Source of the DNA: Clostridia bacterium
GTDB taxonomy: Bacteria > Bacillota > Clostridia > UBA1381 > UBA9506
DNA length: 64,000 nucleotides
Reading direction: 5' to 3'
Assembly: GCA_017549205.1 (NCBI GenBank)
Contig: JAFYVH010000016.1
Span: forward strand, 18,436-82,435
A program made the position numbers and the translations under genes. Shown in pieces: positions 24,295 through 33,335 of the stretch. Under the pieces are notes generated by a model that saw only the letters and a program-made list of their open reading frames with translations, did not search any database and was not told the origin of the DNA. Position 1 is the first letter of the stretch. Every line of letters begins with the position of its first letter.

Positions 24295-26905
24295 AGTATA
24301 TAATCCTAAAGAGGTTGAAGACAGACTGTATGCAGGCTGGGTGGATGCAGGCTATTTCACGCCAACGGCTGATCCGGATAAAAAGCCGTTTACCATCGTG
24401 ATTCCGCCACCCAATGTAACCGGTCAGTTGCACATGGGTCATGCCATGGACGAAACCTTGCAGGACATTTTAATTCGCTATAAGCGTATGGCAGGTTTTT
24501 CAACCCTGTGGGTTCCCGGCACAGACCATGCCGGCATTGCCACACAGATTAAGGTTGAAGAAACCCTGCGCAAAGAAGAGGGTCTCACGCGTTATGATTT
24601 AGGTCGTGAAGCCTTCACAGAGCGGGTTTGGGACTGGAAAAACAAATTTGGTACACGCATCATTAACCAGCTGAAAAAACTGGGCAGCTCTTGCGACTGG
24701 ACTCGTGAGCGCTTCACTATGGATGAAAACCTTTCCAAAGCCGTTAAAGAAGTGTTTGTCACCCTGTATGAAAAGGGTTTGATTTATCAGGGCGAAAGAA
24801 TTATCAACTGGTGCCCGAGATGTATCACCGCATTGTCTGACGCCGAGGTAGAATATGCAGAACAGCAGGGTGCATTCTGGCACATTCGCTACCCGGTTAA
24901 AGACAGCGATGAGTCTTTTGTGATTGCCACAACTCGTCCCGAAACCCTTTTGGGCGATACCGCTGTGGCTGTTCACCCTGAAGATGAACGCTATGCGCAT
25001 TTGGTGGGCAAAACCTTAATTCTGCCTTTGGTTGGCCGTGAAATTCCTGTTATTGCCGATGAATATGTTGATAAAGAGTTTGGTACCGGTGCTGTTAAAA
25101 TTACACCAGCACACGACCCCAACGACTTTGAGGTTGGTGCTCGTCACAACCTGCCCATCATCAAGGTGCTTGACGACAGTGCTAAAATCAACGAAAACGG
25201 CGGCAAATACCAGGGTCTTGACCGCTATGAAGCCCGCAAGCAAATGCTTCATGACTTAGAAGAGCAGGGCTTTTTGGTTAAGACCGAAGAGCATGTTCAC
25301 AATGTTGGTCAGTGCTATCGTTGCAGCACAACCGTTGAGCCCATCACATCACGCCAATGGTTTGTAAAGATGGGTCCTTTAGCAGAAAAAGCTTTAGAGG
25401 TCGTTAAAGACGGCACCATTCAGTTTGTGCCGGAACGCTTCTCAAAAACCTATATTAACTGGATGGAAAATGTGCACGATTGGTGCATTTCCAGACAGCT
25501 CTGGTGGGGACATCGCATTCCCGCTTATTATTGTGACGCTTGTGGCGAAACAGTTGTCAGCCGTGACCATGTTGAAACCTGCCCTAAGTGTGGTGCACCT
25601 GTCCGTCAGGATGAAGATGTGCTGGATACCTGGTTCAGCTCAGCTCTGTGGCCGTTCTCCACGCTGGGTTGGCCTGACAAAACTGAAGATTTGGATTATT
25701 TCTATCCCACCAGCGTTTTGGTTACGGGTTATGATATCATCTTCTTCTGGGTTGCCCGCATGATTTTCTCGGCTATGGAGCACATGGGCAAAGAGCCCTT
25801 CAGCCATGTTTTAATTCATGGTCTGGTTCGCGACTCACAGGGCCGGAAAATGTCGAAGTCACTTGGCAACGGCGTTGACCCTCTGGAAGTTATTGATAAA
25901 TACGGTGCTGATGCCTTAAGATTTACCTTGGCAACCGGTAATTCACCGGGTAATGACATGCGTTATTCCGATGAGCGTGTTGAAGCCAGCCGTAACTTTG
26001 CCAATAAAATCTGGAACGCATCCCGCTTTGTACTCATGAACCTGACGGTTTCAGAGCGCAAGCTGCCCGATGCATCAGAAATGACTTTAGAAGATAAATG
26101 GATTTTGCATCAATATAACAGCTTGGTGAAAGAAGTAACCGACAACTTAGACCGCTTTGAGCTGGGTATTGCTGTTAACAAACTGTATGACTTTATCTGG
26201 GATGAGTTCTGCGATTGGTACATCGAATTAATCAAGCCTCGTCTGTATGATGAAGATTGCCCCACCAACAAAGCCGCACAATACACCTTGTCTTATGTGC
26301 TGTCCGGTGCTTTGGAACTTCTGCATCCCTTTATGCCCTTTATTACAGAAGAAATCTGGCAAAAACTGCCCCATGAGGGTGAAAGCATTGTCATTGCATC
26401 CTGGCCCACCTACAAAAGCAGCTTAGACTTTAAAGAAGAGGCCAAGAACATGGAACTGATTATGAGTGCTTTAAAGGCCATTCGTAATCAGCGTGCCGAA
26501 ATGAACATTCCGCCTTCTAAAAAAGCTACTGTATATATTAAGACAGAAAAGCCCGAAGTATTTAGTCAGGGCACACTGTTCTTTGAAAAGCTGGCAAGTG
26601 CCTCCGAGGCCGTTGTTGTAGGTGAAGATTTTGTGGCACCGGCCAACGCTGTTTCCTGTGTTGTTGAAGGTGCACAGCTCTTCATGCCTTTAGACGATTT
26701 GGTGGACAAAGAGAAAGAACTGGCTCGCCTTTCTAAAGAAAAAGAACGCTTGATGGGCGAAATCAAGCGTGTTGAAGGCAAGTTAAACAACCAGGGCTTT
26801 ATGGCAAAAGCCCCCGAAAAGGTTGTTGAAGAGGAACGCCAGAAAGAAGCAAAATATCGTGAAATGCTGGAAAAAGTTTTAGAGAGCATGAAGCTTTACA
26901 GCTAA
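24275..26905 (+). CDS. valS: Valine--tRNA ligase
   Basis: The 876-residue class I synthetase has the HIGH motif as HMGHAMD (residues 49-55, after PPPNVTGQL), the CP1 editing insert with [17 protein letters not shown], the KMSKS loop [11 protein letters not shown] (about residue 527), the anticodon-binding domain, and the C-terminal coiled coil of ValRS ([19 protein letters not shown]). GGGGG precedes the ATG at 24275, which lies inside the previous frame. There is no T-box leader. Confidence 0.97.
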   Translation: MSEQLDKVYNPKEVEDRLYAGWVDAGYFTPTADPDKKPFTIVIPPPNVTGQLHMGHAMDETLQDILIRYKRMAGFSTLWVPGTDHAGIATQIKVEETLRKEEGLTRYDLGREAFTERVWDWKNKFGTRIINQLKKLGSSCDWTRERFTMDENLSKAVKEVFVTLYEKGLIYQGERIINWCPRCITALSDAEVEYAEQQGAFWHIRYPVKDSDESFVIATTRPETLLGDTAVAVHPEDERYAHLVGKTLILPLVGREIPVIADEYVDKEFGTGAVKITPAHDPNDFEVGARHNLPIIKVLDDSAKINENGGKYQGLDRYEARKQMLHDLEEQGFLVKTEEHVHNVGQCYRCSTTVEPITSRQWFVKMGPLAEKALEVVKDGTIQFVPERFSKTYINWMENVHDWCISRQLWWGHRIPAYYCDACGETVVSRDHVETCPKCGAPVRQDEDVLDTWFSSALWPFSTLGWPDKTEDLDYFYPTSVLVTGYDIIFFWVARMIFSAMEHMGKEPFSHVLIHGLVRDSQGRKMSKSLGNGVDPLEVIDKYGADALRFTLATGNSPGNDMRYSDERVEASRNFANKIWNASRFVLMNLTVSERKLPDASEMTLEDKWILHQYNSLVKEVTDNLDRFELGIAVNKLYDFIWDEFCDWYIELIKPRLYDEDCPTNKAAQYTLSYVLSGALELLHPFMPFITEEIWQKLPHEGESIVIASWPTYKSSLDFKEEAKNMELIMSALKAIRNQRAEMNIPPSKKATVYIKTEKPEVFSQGTLFFEKLASASEAVVVGEDFVAPANAVSCVVEGAQLFMPLDDLVDKEKELARLSKEKERLMGEIKRVEGKLNNQGFMAKAPEKVVEEERQKEAKYREMLEKVLESMKLYS

Positions 26906-26927
26906 AAACAATGAAAGGAGCAAAGCA

Positions 26928-27245
26928 ATGAGCGAATTTGAAAAGGATTTTTCAGAAGCCCAGGACACAGAACCTACCATTGTGACCATGATGGATGAAG
27001 ATGGAAACGAGCATGCTTTTGAGCATATTGACTCTTTTCCCTTTAACGGCGAAACCTATGTGGTTTTAGTGCCCACAGAGGAAGAAGTAGAAAATGGCGA
27101 AGCCGATGAAGTGTTGATTTTCACCCTTGAGGTAGACGAAGAAGGCAACGAGGCGCTTTACCTGGTAGAAGATGAGGCAGAGCTTGACATGGCCTTTGAA
27201 GAATTTAAAACTCGCATGCAGGATGAGTTTGATTTTGAGGAGTAG
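26928..27245 (+). CDS. DUF1292 (UPF0473) acidic protein
   Basis: A very acidic 105-residue protein with the DUF1292 pattern: IVTMMDEDGNEHAFEHIDSF, then YVVLVPTEEE and EVDEEGNEALYLVEDEAE. The function is unknown; family members occur in Firmicutes, often near alaS and ruvX homologues. AAAGGAG precedes the ATG. It is likely co-transcribed with valS and the next gene. Confidence 0.85.
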   Translation: MSEFEKDFSEAQDTEPTIVTMMDEDGNEHAFEHIDSFPFNGETYVVLVPTEEEVENGEADEVLIFTLEVDEEGNEALYLVEDEAELDMAFEEFKTRMQDEFDFEE

Positions 27246-27248
27246 TCT

Positions 27249-27893
27249 ATGGCCTTATCTCTTAAATTAAAAGAAGAGTTGTTTAACTCTATCTCCCATG
27301 GTGTAGGGGCTGTTTTGGGTGTAGTCGGCACTGCGATTGCTATTGTTTGTGCAGCACTTTATAGTGATGTATATAGCGTGGTTTCAGCATCTATTTATGG
27401 CGTCATGCTGATTATTTTATACACCATGTCCACCCTGTATCATGCTTTTACAAACAAGACCGTCAAAAAAGTGTTTCGCATTTTTGACCATTGTTCAATT
27501 TTTCTGCTGATTGCAGGAACATACACACCCTTTACATTGGTTACCCTGCGGGGTCCCTTTGGCTGGACCATATTTGGCATCATTTGGGCCTTGACGATTT
27601 TAGGGGTTGTGCTTAATGCCATCAGTCTTGAAAAATTTAAGGTCTTTTCCATGGTGTGCTATATTGTTATGGGGTGGCTGATTGTTATCGCCTTTGGTCC
27701 CATGATGCGCGCCTTGGGCTTTATTCCGGCCATGCTATATTTGCTTTTAGGCGGCGTTGCGTACACTTTGGGCGTCATCTTTTTTGCTATGAAAAATGTG
27801 CCTTTCATGCATGGTATTTGGCACTTGTTTGTTTTAGCAGGCAGCATTTTGCATTATTTCTGCATTTTGCTTTATGTGCTGCCAATCCGCTGA
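27249..27893 (+). CDS. Hemolysin III / PAQR family membrane protein
   Basis: The 214-residue protein has seven hydrophobic segments and the family metal-site motifs: NSISHGVGAVLG near the N-terminus, STLYHAF and FDHCSIFLLIAGTYTPF in the middle, and HGIWHLFVLAGSILHYF near the end. Bacterial members (YqfA/YplQ) have poorly defined roles, and the hemolysin name is historical. It starts 4 bases after the DUF1292 stop, and that gene's end supplies GAGGAG. Confidence 0.9.
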   Translation: MALSLKLKEELFNSISHGVGAVLGVVGTAIAIVCAALYSDVYSVVSASIYGVMLIILYTMSTLYHAFTNKTVKKVFRIFDHCSIFLLIAGTYTPFTLVTLRGPFGWTIFGIIWALTILGVVLNAISLEKFKVFSMVCYIVMGWLIVIAFGPMMRALGFIPAMLYLLLGGVAYTLGVIFFAMKNVPFMHGIWHLFVLAGSILHYFCILLYVLPIR

Positions 27894-27939
27894 ATGTTTT
27901 CAGCATTCTATTATTTAATCCGAAAGGAGAATTTGCAAA

Positions 27940-28617
27940 ATGGAATGGATTGTGCAATATGATCTGCATTTTATTTTTCGTTTGCTGGTAGCCAGCATTT
28001 GTGGTTTTTTAATTGGTTTAGAGCGTAAGAGTCGTGCTAAAGAAGCCGGTGTGAGAACACACTGTCTGGTAGCCTGTGCTTCAGCGCTTTTGATGATTAT
28101 TTCAAAATATGCCTATGACGACCTGGCAAACTCTGTCATTGCTGCAGGCTTAGACCCGTCTCGTGTGGCTTCTACAGTTGTGTCCGGTATTGGTTTTTTA
28201 GGCGCCGGCATGATTTTCGTACATAAAAGAACCATCACAGGTTTAACAACAGCCGCAGGCATCTGGGCAACAGCCGGCATTGGTCTTTGCATTGGCTCCG
28301 GCATGTATATTGTGGGTGCCGCTGCGACGATTATCATTTTATTGGTGCAGGTACTTCTGCATGGTAATGTGAAATGGCTGCAAAAGCCGAAACTTAAGCT
28401 GTTGCGCTTGCAATGTGGCGATGAGCCTGAAATGCAGCAATATGCCTGCAAGGTGCTTCGTGAGTTTGGCATTACCGTTAACGATGTGAGCATTAAGAAA
28501 GACATGAAGAACAAGCGAATGGAATTTCGTTTCCAAATTGAATTGCCCGGTCATGTTAAAGAAAGCGAGTTGCTTTCTAAGTTTAATTGTGACTGCAGTT
28601 TGATGCTGAGTGAATAA
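27940..28617 (+). CDS. MgtC/SapB family membrane protein
   Basis: The 225-residue protein has about 4-5 N-terminal membrane helices with the MgtC motifs GFLIGLERKSRAKEAGVRTH, VVSGIGFLGAGMI and GLTTAAGIWATAGIGL, then a cytosolic C-terminal domain of about 75 residues resembling an ACT fold. Members modulate magnesium stress, membrane potential or ATP synthase. AAAGGAG lies 10 bases before the ATG. It ends at a terminator. Confidence 0.9.
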   Translation: MEWIVQYDLHFIFRLLVASICGFLIGLERKSRAKEAGVRTHCLVACASALLMIISKYAYDDLANSVIAAGLDPSRVASTVVSGIGFLGAGMIFVHKRTITGLTTAAGIWATAGIGLCIGSGMYIVGAAATIIILLVQVLLHGNVKWLQKPKLKLLRLQCGDEPEMQQYACKVLREFGITVNDVSIKKDMKNKRMEFRFQIELPGHVKESELLSKFNCDCSLMLSE

Positions 28618-28629
28618 TTGGATTACATA

Positions 28630-28663
28630 AAAACCGGTCCCGCAAAAGCGGGAGCCGGTTTTT
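28630..28663 (+). terminator. Terminator of mgtC-like gene
   Basis: The hairpin pairs CCCGC with GCGGG and CCGG with CCGG around a single bulged base; it has a 4-base A loop and outer A/T runs. Confidence 0.8.
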
Positions 28664-28702
28664 GCATTTGATTTTTTACCATTAAAAAGAGGGTAATGTA
28701 TT

Positions 28703-30076
28703 ATGGCGAAAATGAAAGTGAACATGCTGGAAGGTTCTCTGGCAAAAAACTTAATATTGTTTTGTGTGCCAGTTATTTTAACCGGCATTTTACAGCTTTT
28801 GTTTAATGCCTGCGACATGGTTGTTGTGGGGCGTTTTTCAGGGAGTGAGGCCTTAGCCGCCGTAGGCTCAACCGCTGCACTCGCCAACCTGCTTGTGAAT
28901 GCCTTTATGGGTCTTTCCGTTGGCGTGAATGTTTTGGCAGCACAGTTTTTTGGTGCCCGTGATTATGATAACATTCAGTCAACGGTTCACACGGCTGTTA
29001 CCCTTGGTTTTGTTTGTGGCTCTGTTTTGGCGGTTTTGGGCATTATGGTTTGCCGCCCCTGCCTTGAGGCCATGGGCACGCCGGCAGATGTAATTGATTT
29101 ATCCGTGACATATATGCGCTTTTATTTTTTGGGCATGCCCTTTTCCCTTGTTTATAACTTTGGTGCCGCTATTTTGCGTGCACAGGGCAACACCCGGCAA
29201 CCCCTTATTTTCCTTATTATTGCCGGTGTTGTTAATGTGATTCTTAATTTGATTTTTGTCATTTTGCTTCACATGTCTGTTGCCGGTGTTGCCATAGCAA
29301 CGGCAGCGTCCCAGGTGGTGTCGGCGGCTTTGATTATTCACTATTTAAGAGATCCCGGTAGCGTTTATCATTTAGACTACAAAAAGCTATGGATTCATGG
29401 CAAGCTCTTTAAAAAAATTTTGCGCATTGGTGTGCCTGCTAGCATGAACAGCATGCTTTTTTCTTTTGCCAACATACAAATTCAGTCTTCTATTAATTTG
29501 TTTGGCTCAGCCGCCATGGCAGGGAGCTCGGCAGCAGCTAACATTGAAGGTTTTATTTATATAGCCATGAACGCCATGCATCAGGCAGCCATTAACTTTA
29601 CTGGGCAAAATGTGGGAGCAAAGTGTCCCGACAGAGTGCCTAAGGTGGTGCGGTGGTGTTTGCTTTATGTCACGATTGTAGGCTTGGGCATTGGTGGATT
29701 GTGCTTTTTATTTGGCAAAAACCTGATTTCTCTTTACACCCAGGACCTGCAGGCTATTGAACAAGGGCTGATTCGAAACGGTATTATCACGCTGACCTAT
29801 TTCATGTGCGGGTACATGGAGGTATTCACAGGTGCCATTCGTGGCATGGGCTATTCCTTTAGCCCCATGGTTATTTCTCTCTTGGGAGCCTGTGGATTGC
29901 GTATTGTGTGGATTTATACAATTTTTCAAATGTATCAAACCTTGCAAGTGCTTTACATCAGTTGGCCGGTTTCCTGGGCTCTTACAACACTTGCGTTGAT
30001 TGTTTGCTATGCCGTTGTCATGGGAAAAACCCTCAAAAAGTACCGTGTTTCACAGGAAGAGACAGAATTGTGTTGA
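28703..30076 (+). CDS. MATE family efflux transporter (first of tandem pair)
   Basis: The 457-residue protein has about 12 membrane helices and MatE-family blocks: VPVILTGILQLLFNACDMVVVGRFSG at the start, GLSVGVNVLAAQFFGARDYD, GMPFSLVYNFGAAILRAQGNTRQP, and the second repeat from GVPASMNSMLFSFAN. It exports drugs or metabolites using Na+ or H+. AGAGGGTAATG precedes the ATG. It is followed at 58 bases by a close paralogue. Confidence 0.92.
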   Translation: MAKMKVNMLEGSLAKNLILFCVPVILTGILQLLFNACDMVVVGRFSGSEALAAVGSTAALANLLVNAFMGLSVGVNVLAAQFFGARDYDNIQSTVHTAVTLGFVCGSVLAVLGIMVCRPCLEAMGTPADVIDLSVTYMRFYFLGMPFSLVYNFGAAILRAQGNTRQPLIFLIIAGVVNVILNLIFVILLHMSVAGVAIATAASQVVSAALIIHYLRDPGSVYHLDYKKLWIHGKLFKKILRIGVPASMNSMLFSFANIQIQSSINLFGSAAMAGSSAAANIEGFIYIAMNAMHQAAINFTGQNVGAKCPDRVPKVVRWCLLYVTIVGLGIGGLCFLFGKNLISLYTQDLQAIEQGLIRNGIITLTYFMCGYMEVFTGAIRGMGYSFSPMVISLLGACGLRIVWIYTIFQMYQTLQVLYISWPVSWALTTLALIVCYAVVMGKTLKKYRVSQEETELC

Positions 30077-30134
30077 TGTGAAAACCATGACATCGTCCGA
30101 TTTTTGGTAATGAGCCAAAGAGGTGAAACTTAAT

Positions 30135-31493
30135 ATGAGCAAAATAAAGGTTAATATGTTAGAGGGTTCTCTGGCAAAAAACTTAATATTGTTTTGTGTT
30201 CCGGTTATTCTAACCGGCGTATTGCAGCTTATGTTCAATGCTTGCGACATGATTGTTGTGGGTCGCTTTTCAGGCAGCGCAGCTTTAGGGGCAGTGGGTG
30301 CGACGGGTTCGCTTGTCAATCTCATGGTAAATCTGTTTATGGGTCTTTCGGTTGGTGTCAATGTGCTGGCGGCACAGTTTTTTGGAGCCCGTGACCATGA
30401 AAACATTGAATCAACAGTTCACACAGCCATCACCCTTGGCGCCATTTGCGGCTTTCTTTTGACTTTGATTGGTGTTGTTCTCTGCAAGCCATGTTTAAAG
30501 GCCATGGGCACACCGGAGGACATCGTTGACTTATCGGTTATCTATATGCGCATTTATTTTTTGGGCATGCCTTTTTCGCTGGTGTATAACTTTGGTGCTG
30601 CGATCCTGCGGGCCCAGGGCAACACCAGACACCCCCTTATTTTTCTTATTATTGCCGGTGTTGTTAATGTGATTCTTAACTTGATATTTGTCATTGTCTT
30701 TCACATGTCTGTTGTGGGTGTTGCCACAGCAACCGTCATATCGCAGGTCGTGTCAGCGGCTTTGATTATTCATTATTTAAGAGACCCGGGCAGTATTTAC
30801 CGTCTGGAGTATAAGAAACTGCGCGTTAATGTTAGGCTCTTAAGGAGAATTTTGCGCATTGGTGTGCCCGCCAGCATCAGCAGCATGATGTTTGCATTTT
30901 CAAATATGTTGATTCAATCTTCCATTAACCTTTTTGGTTCGGCGGCCGTGGCAGGATGCTCCGCATCCGGTAATCTCGACAGCCTTACCTATCTTGCTAT
31001 GAATTCCATGCACCATGCATGCGTTAATTTTGTGGGGCAAAATGTGGGTGCCGGCACCCCCGAAAGAGTGCCAAAAATTGTACGATGGTGCTTGCTTTAT
31101 GTTGTGATAGTGAGCACAATCATTGGCGTGGTGTTTTGGTTTTTTGGCGAAAACCTGCTTGCGCTTTATGTGCAGGATGCAAAGGCTATTGCCTATGGCA
31201 TGATAGAAATTTACATCGTTTCCTTCACCTATTTTCTGTGTGGTTTCATGGAGGTGTTCACAGGCGCCATTCGTGGTATGGGTTATTCCCTTGCCCCTAC
31301 AGTTGTGTCTATTTTGGGCATTTGCGGTTTTCGTGCGACATGGATTTACACAGTTTTTCGGGCACATCAAACCCTTAATGTGCTGTTTTGGAGCTGGCCG
31401 CTATCCTGGTTTGTCACGCTTTTGGCACTCATGATTTGCTATGGGATTGTGATGCGCAAAAAACGCAAAGAGCAAGTGAAGGCCACGGCATAA
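30135..31493 (+). CDS. MATE family efflux transporter (second of tandem pair)
   Basis: The 452-residue protein is clearly paralogous to the preceding one over its whole length. Some stretches are nearly identical even in DNA, for example the segment encoding EGSLAKNLILFCVPVILTG and the one encoding IFLIIAGVVNVILNLIFVI. Divergence is greatest after residue 380. The ATG at 30135 is preceded by AGAGG at 10 bases; a GTG 12 bases upstream overlaps that site. The pair probably arose by tandem duplication. Confidence 0.92.
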   Translation: MSKIKVNMLEGSLAKNLILFCVPVILTGVLQLMFNACDMIVVGRFSGSAALGAVGATGSLVNLMVNLFMGLSVGVNVLAAQFFGARDHENIESTVHTAITLGAICGFLLTLIGVVLCKPCLKAMGTPEDIVDLSVIYMRIYFLGMPFSLVYNFGAAILRAQGNTRHPLIFLIIAGVVNVILNLIFVIVFHMSVVGVATATVISQVVSAALIIHYLRDPGSIYRLEYKKLRVNVRLLRRILRIGVPASISSMMFAFSNMLIQSSINLFGSAAVAGCSASGNLDSLTYLAMNSMHHACVNFVGQNVGAGTPERVPKIVRWCLLYVVIVSTIIGVVFWFFGENLLALYVQDAKAIAYGMIEIYIVSFTYFLCGFMEVFTGAIRGMGYSLAPTVVSILGICGFRATWIYTVFRAHQTLNVLFWSWPLSWFVTLLALMICYGIVMRKKRKEQVKATA

Positions 31494-31515
31494 CCTGTGC
31501 GATGAATAGAAAATT

Positions 31516-31550
31516 AAAGGAGCAAGCACAAAAAGTACTTTCTCCTTTTT
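31516..31550 (+). terminator. Possible terminator after the MATE pair
   Basis: The arms AAAGGAG and CTCCTTT are separated by 19 bases and followed by T-rich sequence; this is weaker than the neighbouring one. Confidence 0.4.
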
Positions 31551-31570
31551 ATATTTAAACAGAGCAAATA

Positions 31571-31601
31571 AAAAAGGCATACCGCGATGGTATGCCTTTT
31601 T
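31571..31601. terminator. Bidirectional terminator between the MATE pair and gltX
   Basis: A 13-bp perfect hairpin (AAAAAGGCATACC/GGTATGCCTTTTT, 5-base loop) lies between the convergent genes, 10 bases past the gltX stop. Confidence 0.85.
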
Positions 31602-31611
31602 ATTATGTGCA

Positions 31612-33060
31612 TTATTTCAGCAATTCAATGCCTTTCTTCACACGGTTAATGGTTTCTTCTTTGCCGAGAATTTCAGCCAGTTCAAAACCACCGCCAGGGG
31701 TGAAAGCCTTGCCGGAAACCGCCACGCGCAAGGGCCAGAGAATGAGACCGTTCTTAACCTCGAGGCGTTCAATTAAAGCAAACAGAGCCTCGTGCAGAGC
31801 GTCATAACTCCAATCCTCAATCTCTTCCAGCACCGGCAGAATGGCTTCCAGTGAGGTGAGAGAATTTTCGGGAGTGGTCTTCATTTTCTTATGGCAATAA
31901 AGCTCAGGCTCGTAGATGGGTAACTCGTCTAAAAAGTCGATTTGCTCAGGGATATCAGAAAGCTTTTCGCAACGGTCGTGGAGGAGCTTTGCCACCTTTT
32001 TGGTGTCAATGGCGTCACTCTTTACCCCTTGCTTAATATAGGGCAGGGCTTTTTCATAAAACTCTTCAAAGGACAGTTTGCGAATGTATTCGCCGTTGAG
32101 CCAGTCTAATTTTTTGGGGTCAAAAATGGCGGGAGATTTACTGATACCTTTAATATCAAAGGCCTCAATCATTTCCTGCAGGTTAAAAATTTCTTGCTCG
32201 CCGCCCGGGCTCCAACCTAAAAGGGCAATGTAATTGAGCACAGCTTCTTTTAAATAACCCTTGTTGATAAAGTCCTCATAAGATGCGTCGCCCTCACGCT
32301 TGCTCAACTTTTTGTGAGCGTCGCGCATAACGGGAGAAACATGAATGTAAGTGGGGATTTCCCAACCAAAAGCCTCATACAAGAGGTTATATTTCGGTGT
32401 TGAAGAAAGATATTCACTGCCACGAATGATATGAGTGATATTCATTAAATGGTCGTCGATAACATTGGCAAAATTATAGGTGGGATAGCCGTCGGATTTC
32501 AGCAGAATATTATCATCTAAAGTTGCATTATCCACGGTGATTTTGCCATAAATTTCATCAAAAAAGCTGGTGTTACCATGGCGGGGGATTTTTTGGCGGA
32601 TAACATAGGGCACGCCGCTTGCCAGTTTTTCTTCAATTTCTTCTTTGGAAAGACGGGCGCAGTGACCGTCATATTTGGGCATCAGTTTTGCTGCCTCCTG
32701 CTGTGCCCGCAGACCATCAAGACGCTCTTTGTCGCAGAAGCAATAATATGCGCCGCCCAGTTCTACCAGTTTTTTGGCATATTCCTGATACAGTCCCAAA
32801 CGCTCACTTTGAATGTAAGGACCATAGTCACCGCCAATATCGGGACCTTCATCGTGGATAAGGCCTGTTTCTGCCATGGTTCTGTAAATTAAATCCACAG
32901 CACCATCAACATAGCGCTCCTGATCGGTATCTTCAATTCTAAGGATAAAATCGCCGCCTGCGTGCTTGGCAATTAAATAAGCATATAATGCGGTTCGCAG
33001 ATTTCCGATGTGCATATAGCCGGTGGGGCTGGGTGCAAATCTTGTTCTGACTTTACTCAT
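31612..33060 (-). CDS. gltX: Glutamate--tRNA ligase
   Basis: The 482-residue class I synthetase opens [21 protein letters not shown] (HIGH-like HIGN) and has the KMSKS-like loop [11 protein letters not shown] near residue 250, followed by the bacterial helical anticodon-binding domain. No glnS is in the window, and in Clostridia GltX commonly also charges tRNA-Gln for GatCAB. The ATG at 33060 has AAGGAGG 10 bases upstream. The frame extends 49 codons further but runs into a leader without homology. Confidence 0.96.
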   Translation of the reverse strand: MSKVRTRFAPSPTGYMHIGNLRTALYAYLIAKHAGGDFILRIEDTDQERYVDGAVDLIYRTMAETGLIHDEGPDIGGDYGPYIQSERLGLYQEYAKKLVELGGAYYCFCDKERLDGLRAQQEAAKLMPKYDGHCARLSKEEIEEKLASGVPYVIRQKIPRHGNTSFFDEIYGKITVDNATLDDNILLKSDGYPTYNFANVIDDHLMNITHIIRGSEYLSSTPKYNLLYEAFGWEIPTYIHVSPVMRDAHKKLSKREGDASYEDFINKGYLKEAVLNYIALLGWSPGGEQEIFNLQEMIEAFDIKGISKSPAIFDPKKLDWLNGEYIRKLSFEEFYEKALPYIKQGVKSDAIDTKKVAKLLHDRCEKLSDIPEQIDFLDELPIYEPELYCHKKMKTTPENSLTSLEAILPVLEEIEDWSYDALHEALFALIERLEVKNGLILWPLRVAVSGKAFTPGGGFELAEILGKEETINRVKKGIELLK

Positions 33061-33208
33061 GGTTTGTGTCCTCCTTCGTTGTATGCTAAATGGCACATGA
33101 AAAACACACAAATGGTGAATACTGTAGCAAAGAGGCACAGTTTGTTTTGCGCATTTTTCATCTGTTTTATATAAAATCGCATTTGTGACGCTCGGGTCAC
33201 ATATCATT

Positions 33209-33237
33209 AGTATATCTTATTTTTTATTGAAAATCAA
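33209..33237 (-). promoter_or_regulatory. Promoter of gltX
   Basis: On the minus strand a -35 TTGATT and a -10 TATACT have a 17-base spacer. The roughly 140-base leader begins with the inverted repeat TGTGAC/GTCACA (33184-33201). It has no T-box sequence. Confidence 0.6.
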
Positions 33238-33257
33238 GGATTTTGTAAGAAAATACC

Positions 33258-33286
33258 TTTACCTTAAAGGTTTTTTGTGGTATACT
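33258..33286 (+). promoter_or_regulatory. Promoter of secA
   Basis: A -35 TTTACC and a -10 TATACT are 17 bases apart, about 50 bases before secA. An overlapping TATAAT just downstream is an alternative -10. Confidence 0.5.
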
Positions 33287-33335
33287 ATATAATAGTGAGT
33301 TTTGTGTAACTGACTGTTGAAAGGAATGAACATAA

